From the NCBI GenBank assembly GCA_046318675.1, contig JBKCUA010000007.1, positions 1 through 5,931 on the forward strand: a DNA stretch of 5,931 nt, written 5' to 3'. Origin of the DNA: JBKCUA01 sp046318675. Its GTDB lineage: Bacteria > Pseudomonadota > Alphaproteobacteria > JAJTHO01. The position numbers and the translations under genes were made by a program. Below the pieces are notes generated by a model. That model had not been told where the DNA came from. It saw only the letters and a program-made list of their open reading frames with translations, and did not search any database. Each line of letters opens with the position of its first letter. Within the stretch, counting starts at the first letter, position 1. Positions 5,786 through 5,931 of this stretch are shown here, one piece after another.

Positions 5786-5931
5786 TCTATAGGGCACCTC
5801 TATTAACCCATTTATAGGGATGAGTGGCTAGAAAGGGCTAGGCGAGCAAACGTAAGCGTACTCAAACGTACGTGCGGATTGCGAGCATAGACCTGACAAC
5901 GCCAATCGCCCTAGAAATGAGGTTAATAGAG
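5786..5931 (-). repeat. Fold-back (MITE-like) repeat, right copy, inverted relative to the left
   Basis: Reverse complement of the left copy with 143 of 146 positions identical. The core unit begins at CCTCTATTAACC (5797-5808) and ends at GGTTAATAGAG (5921-5931) at the window edge; its terminal inverted repeats are perfect as far as visible. The TATAGGGCA stretch just inside (5788-5796) also has a counterpart next to the left copy, so the repeated unit may extend beyond the TTAATAG ends. No transposase or target-site duplication can be seen, since the outer flanks are missing. Confidence 0.85.

Overview
The window looks like chromosomal DNA from an alphaproteobacterium. The cysteine-free L31, the TrxB and a compact FtsY (N and G domains with almost no A domain) all read as alphaproteobacterial, and the main genes are moderately GC-rich. 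I cannot name a genus. All genes are on the + strand. They are mostly core housekeeping genes with a strong thiol-redox theme.

Layout. Positions 2-147 and 5786-5931 hold two near-identical copies of a fold-back repeat in opposite orientation (3 mismatches in 146 positions), so the segment is bracketed by inverted repeats. A short leader (148-246) precedes three tightly packed genes: a DsbD/ScsB-family membrane thiol-electron transporter (247-2328), a secreted thioredoxin-fold, peroxiredoxin-like protein whose start overlaps the previous stop (2325-2927), and ftsY, the SRP receptor GTPase (best start 2932, ending 3867). After 86 bases comes rpmE (ribosomal protein L31, 3954-4190). A 293-base gap follows, holding a candidate terminator, a possible 19-codon ORF with a perfect Shine-Dalgarno sequence, and a strong GC-rich hairpin just upstream of trxB (4484-5434). 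A very AT-rich ORF for a small membrane protein (5458-5763) lies between trxB and the right-hand repeat.

How the genes fit together. TrxB uses NADPH to reduce cytosolic thioredoxin. Thioredoxin passes electrons to the membrane core of the DsbD/ScsB protein, whose periplasmic domain can reduce envelope partners. The gene directly downstream encodes a likely partner with two conserved-looking cysteines. Most of a route from NADPH to the cell envelope is therefore present, except thioredoxin itself. FtsY and L31 serve membrane targeting and translation.

The most unusual features are the paired fold-back repeats with no transposase in sight, the structured rpmE-trxB gap, and the AT-rich membrane ORF beside the right repeat. 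Because the window ends coincide with the repeats, the inverted-repeat bracket may simply reflect an assembly contig ending in repeats rather than a functional unit.
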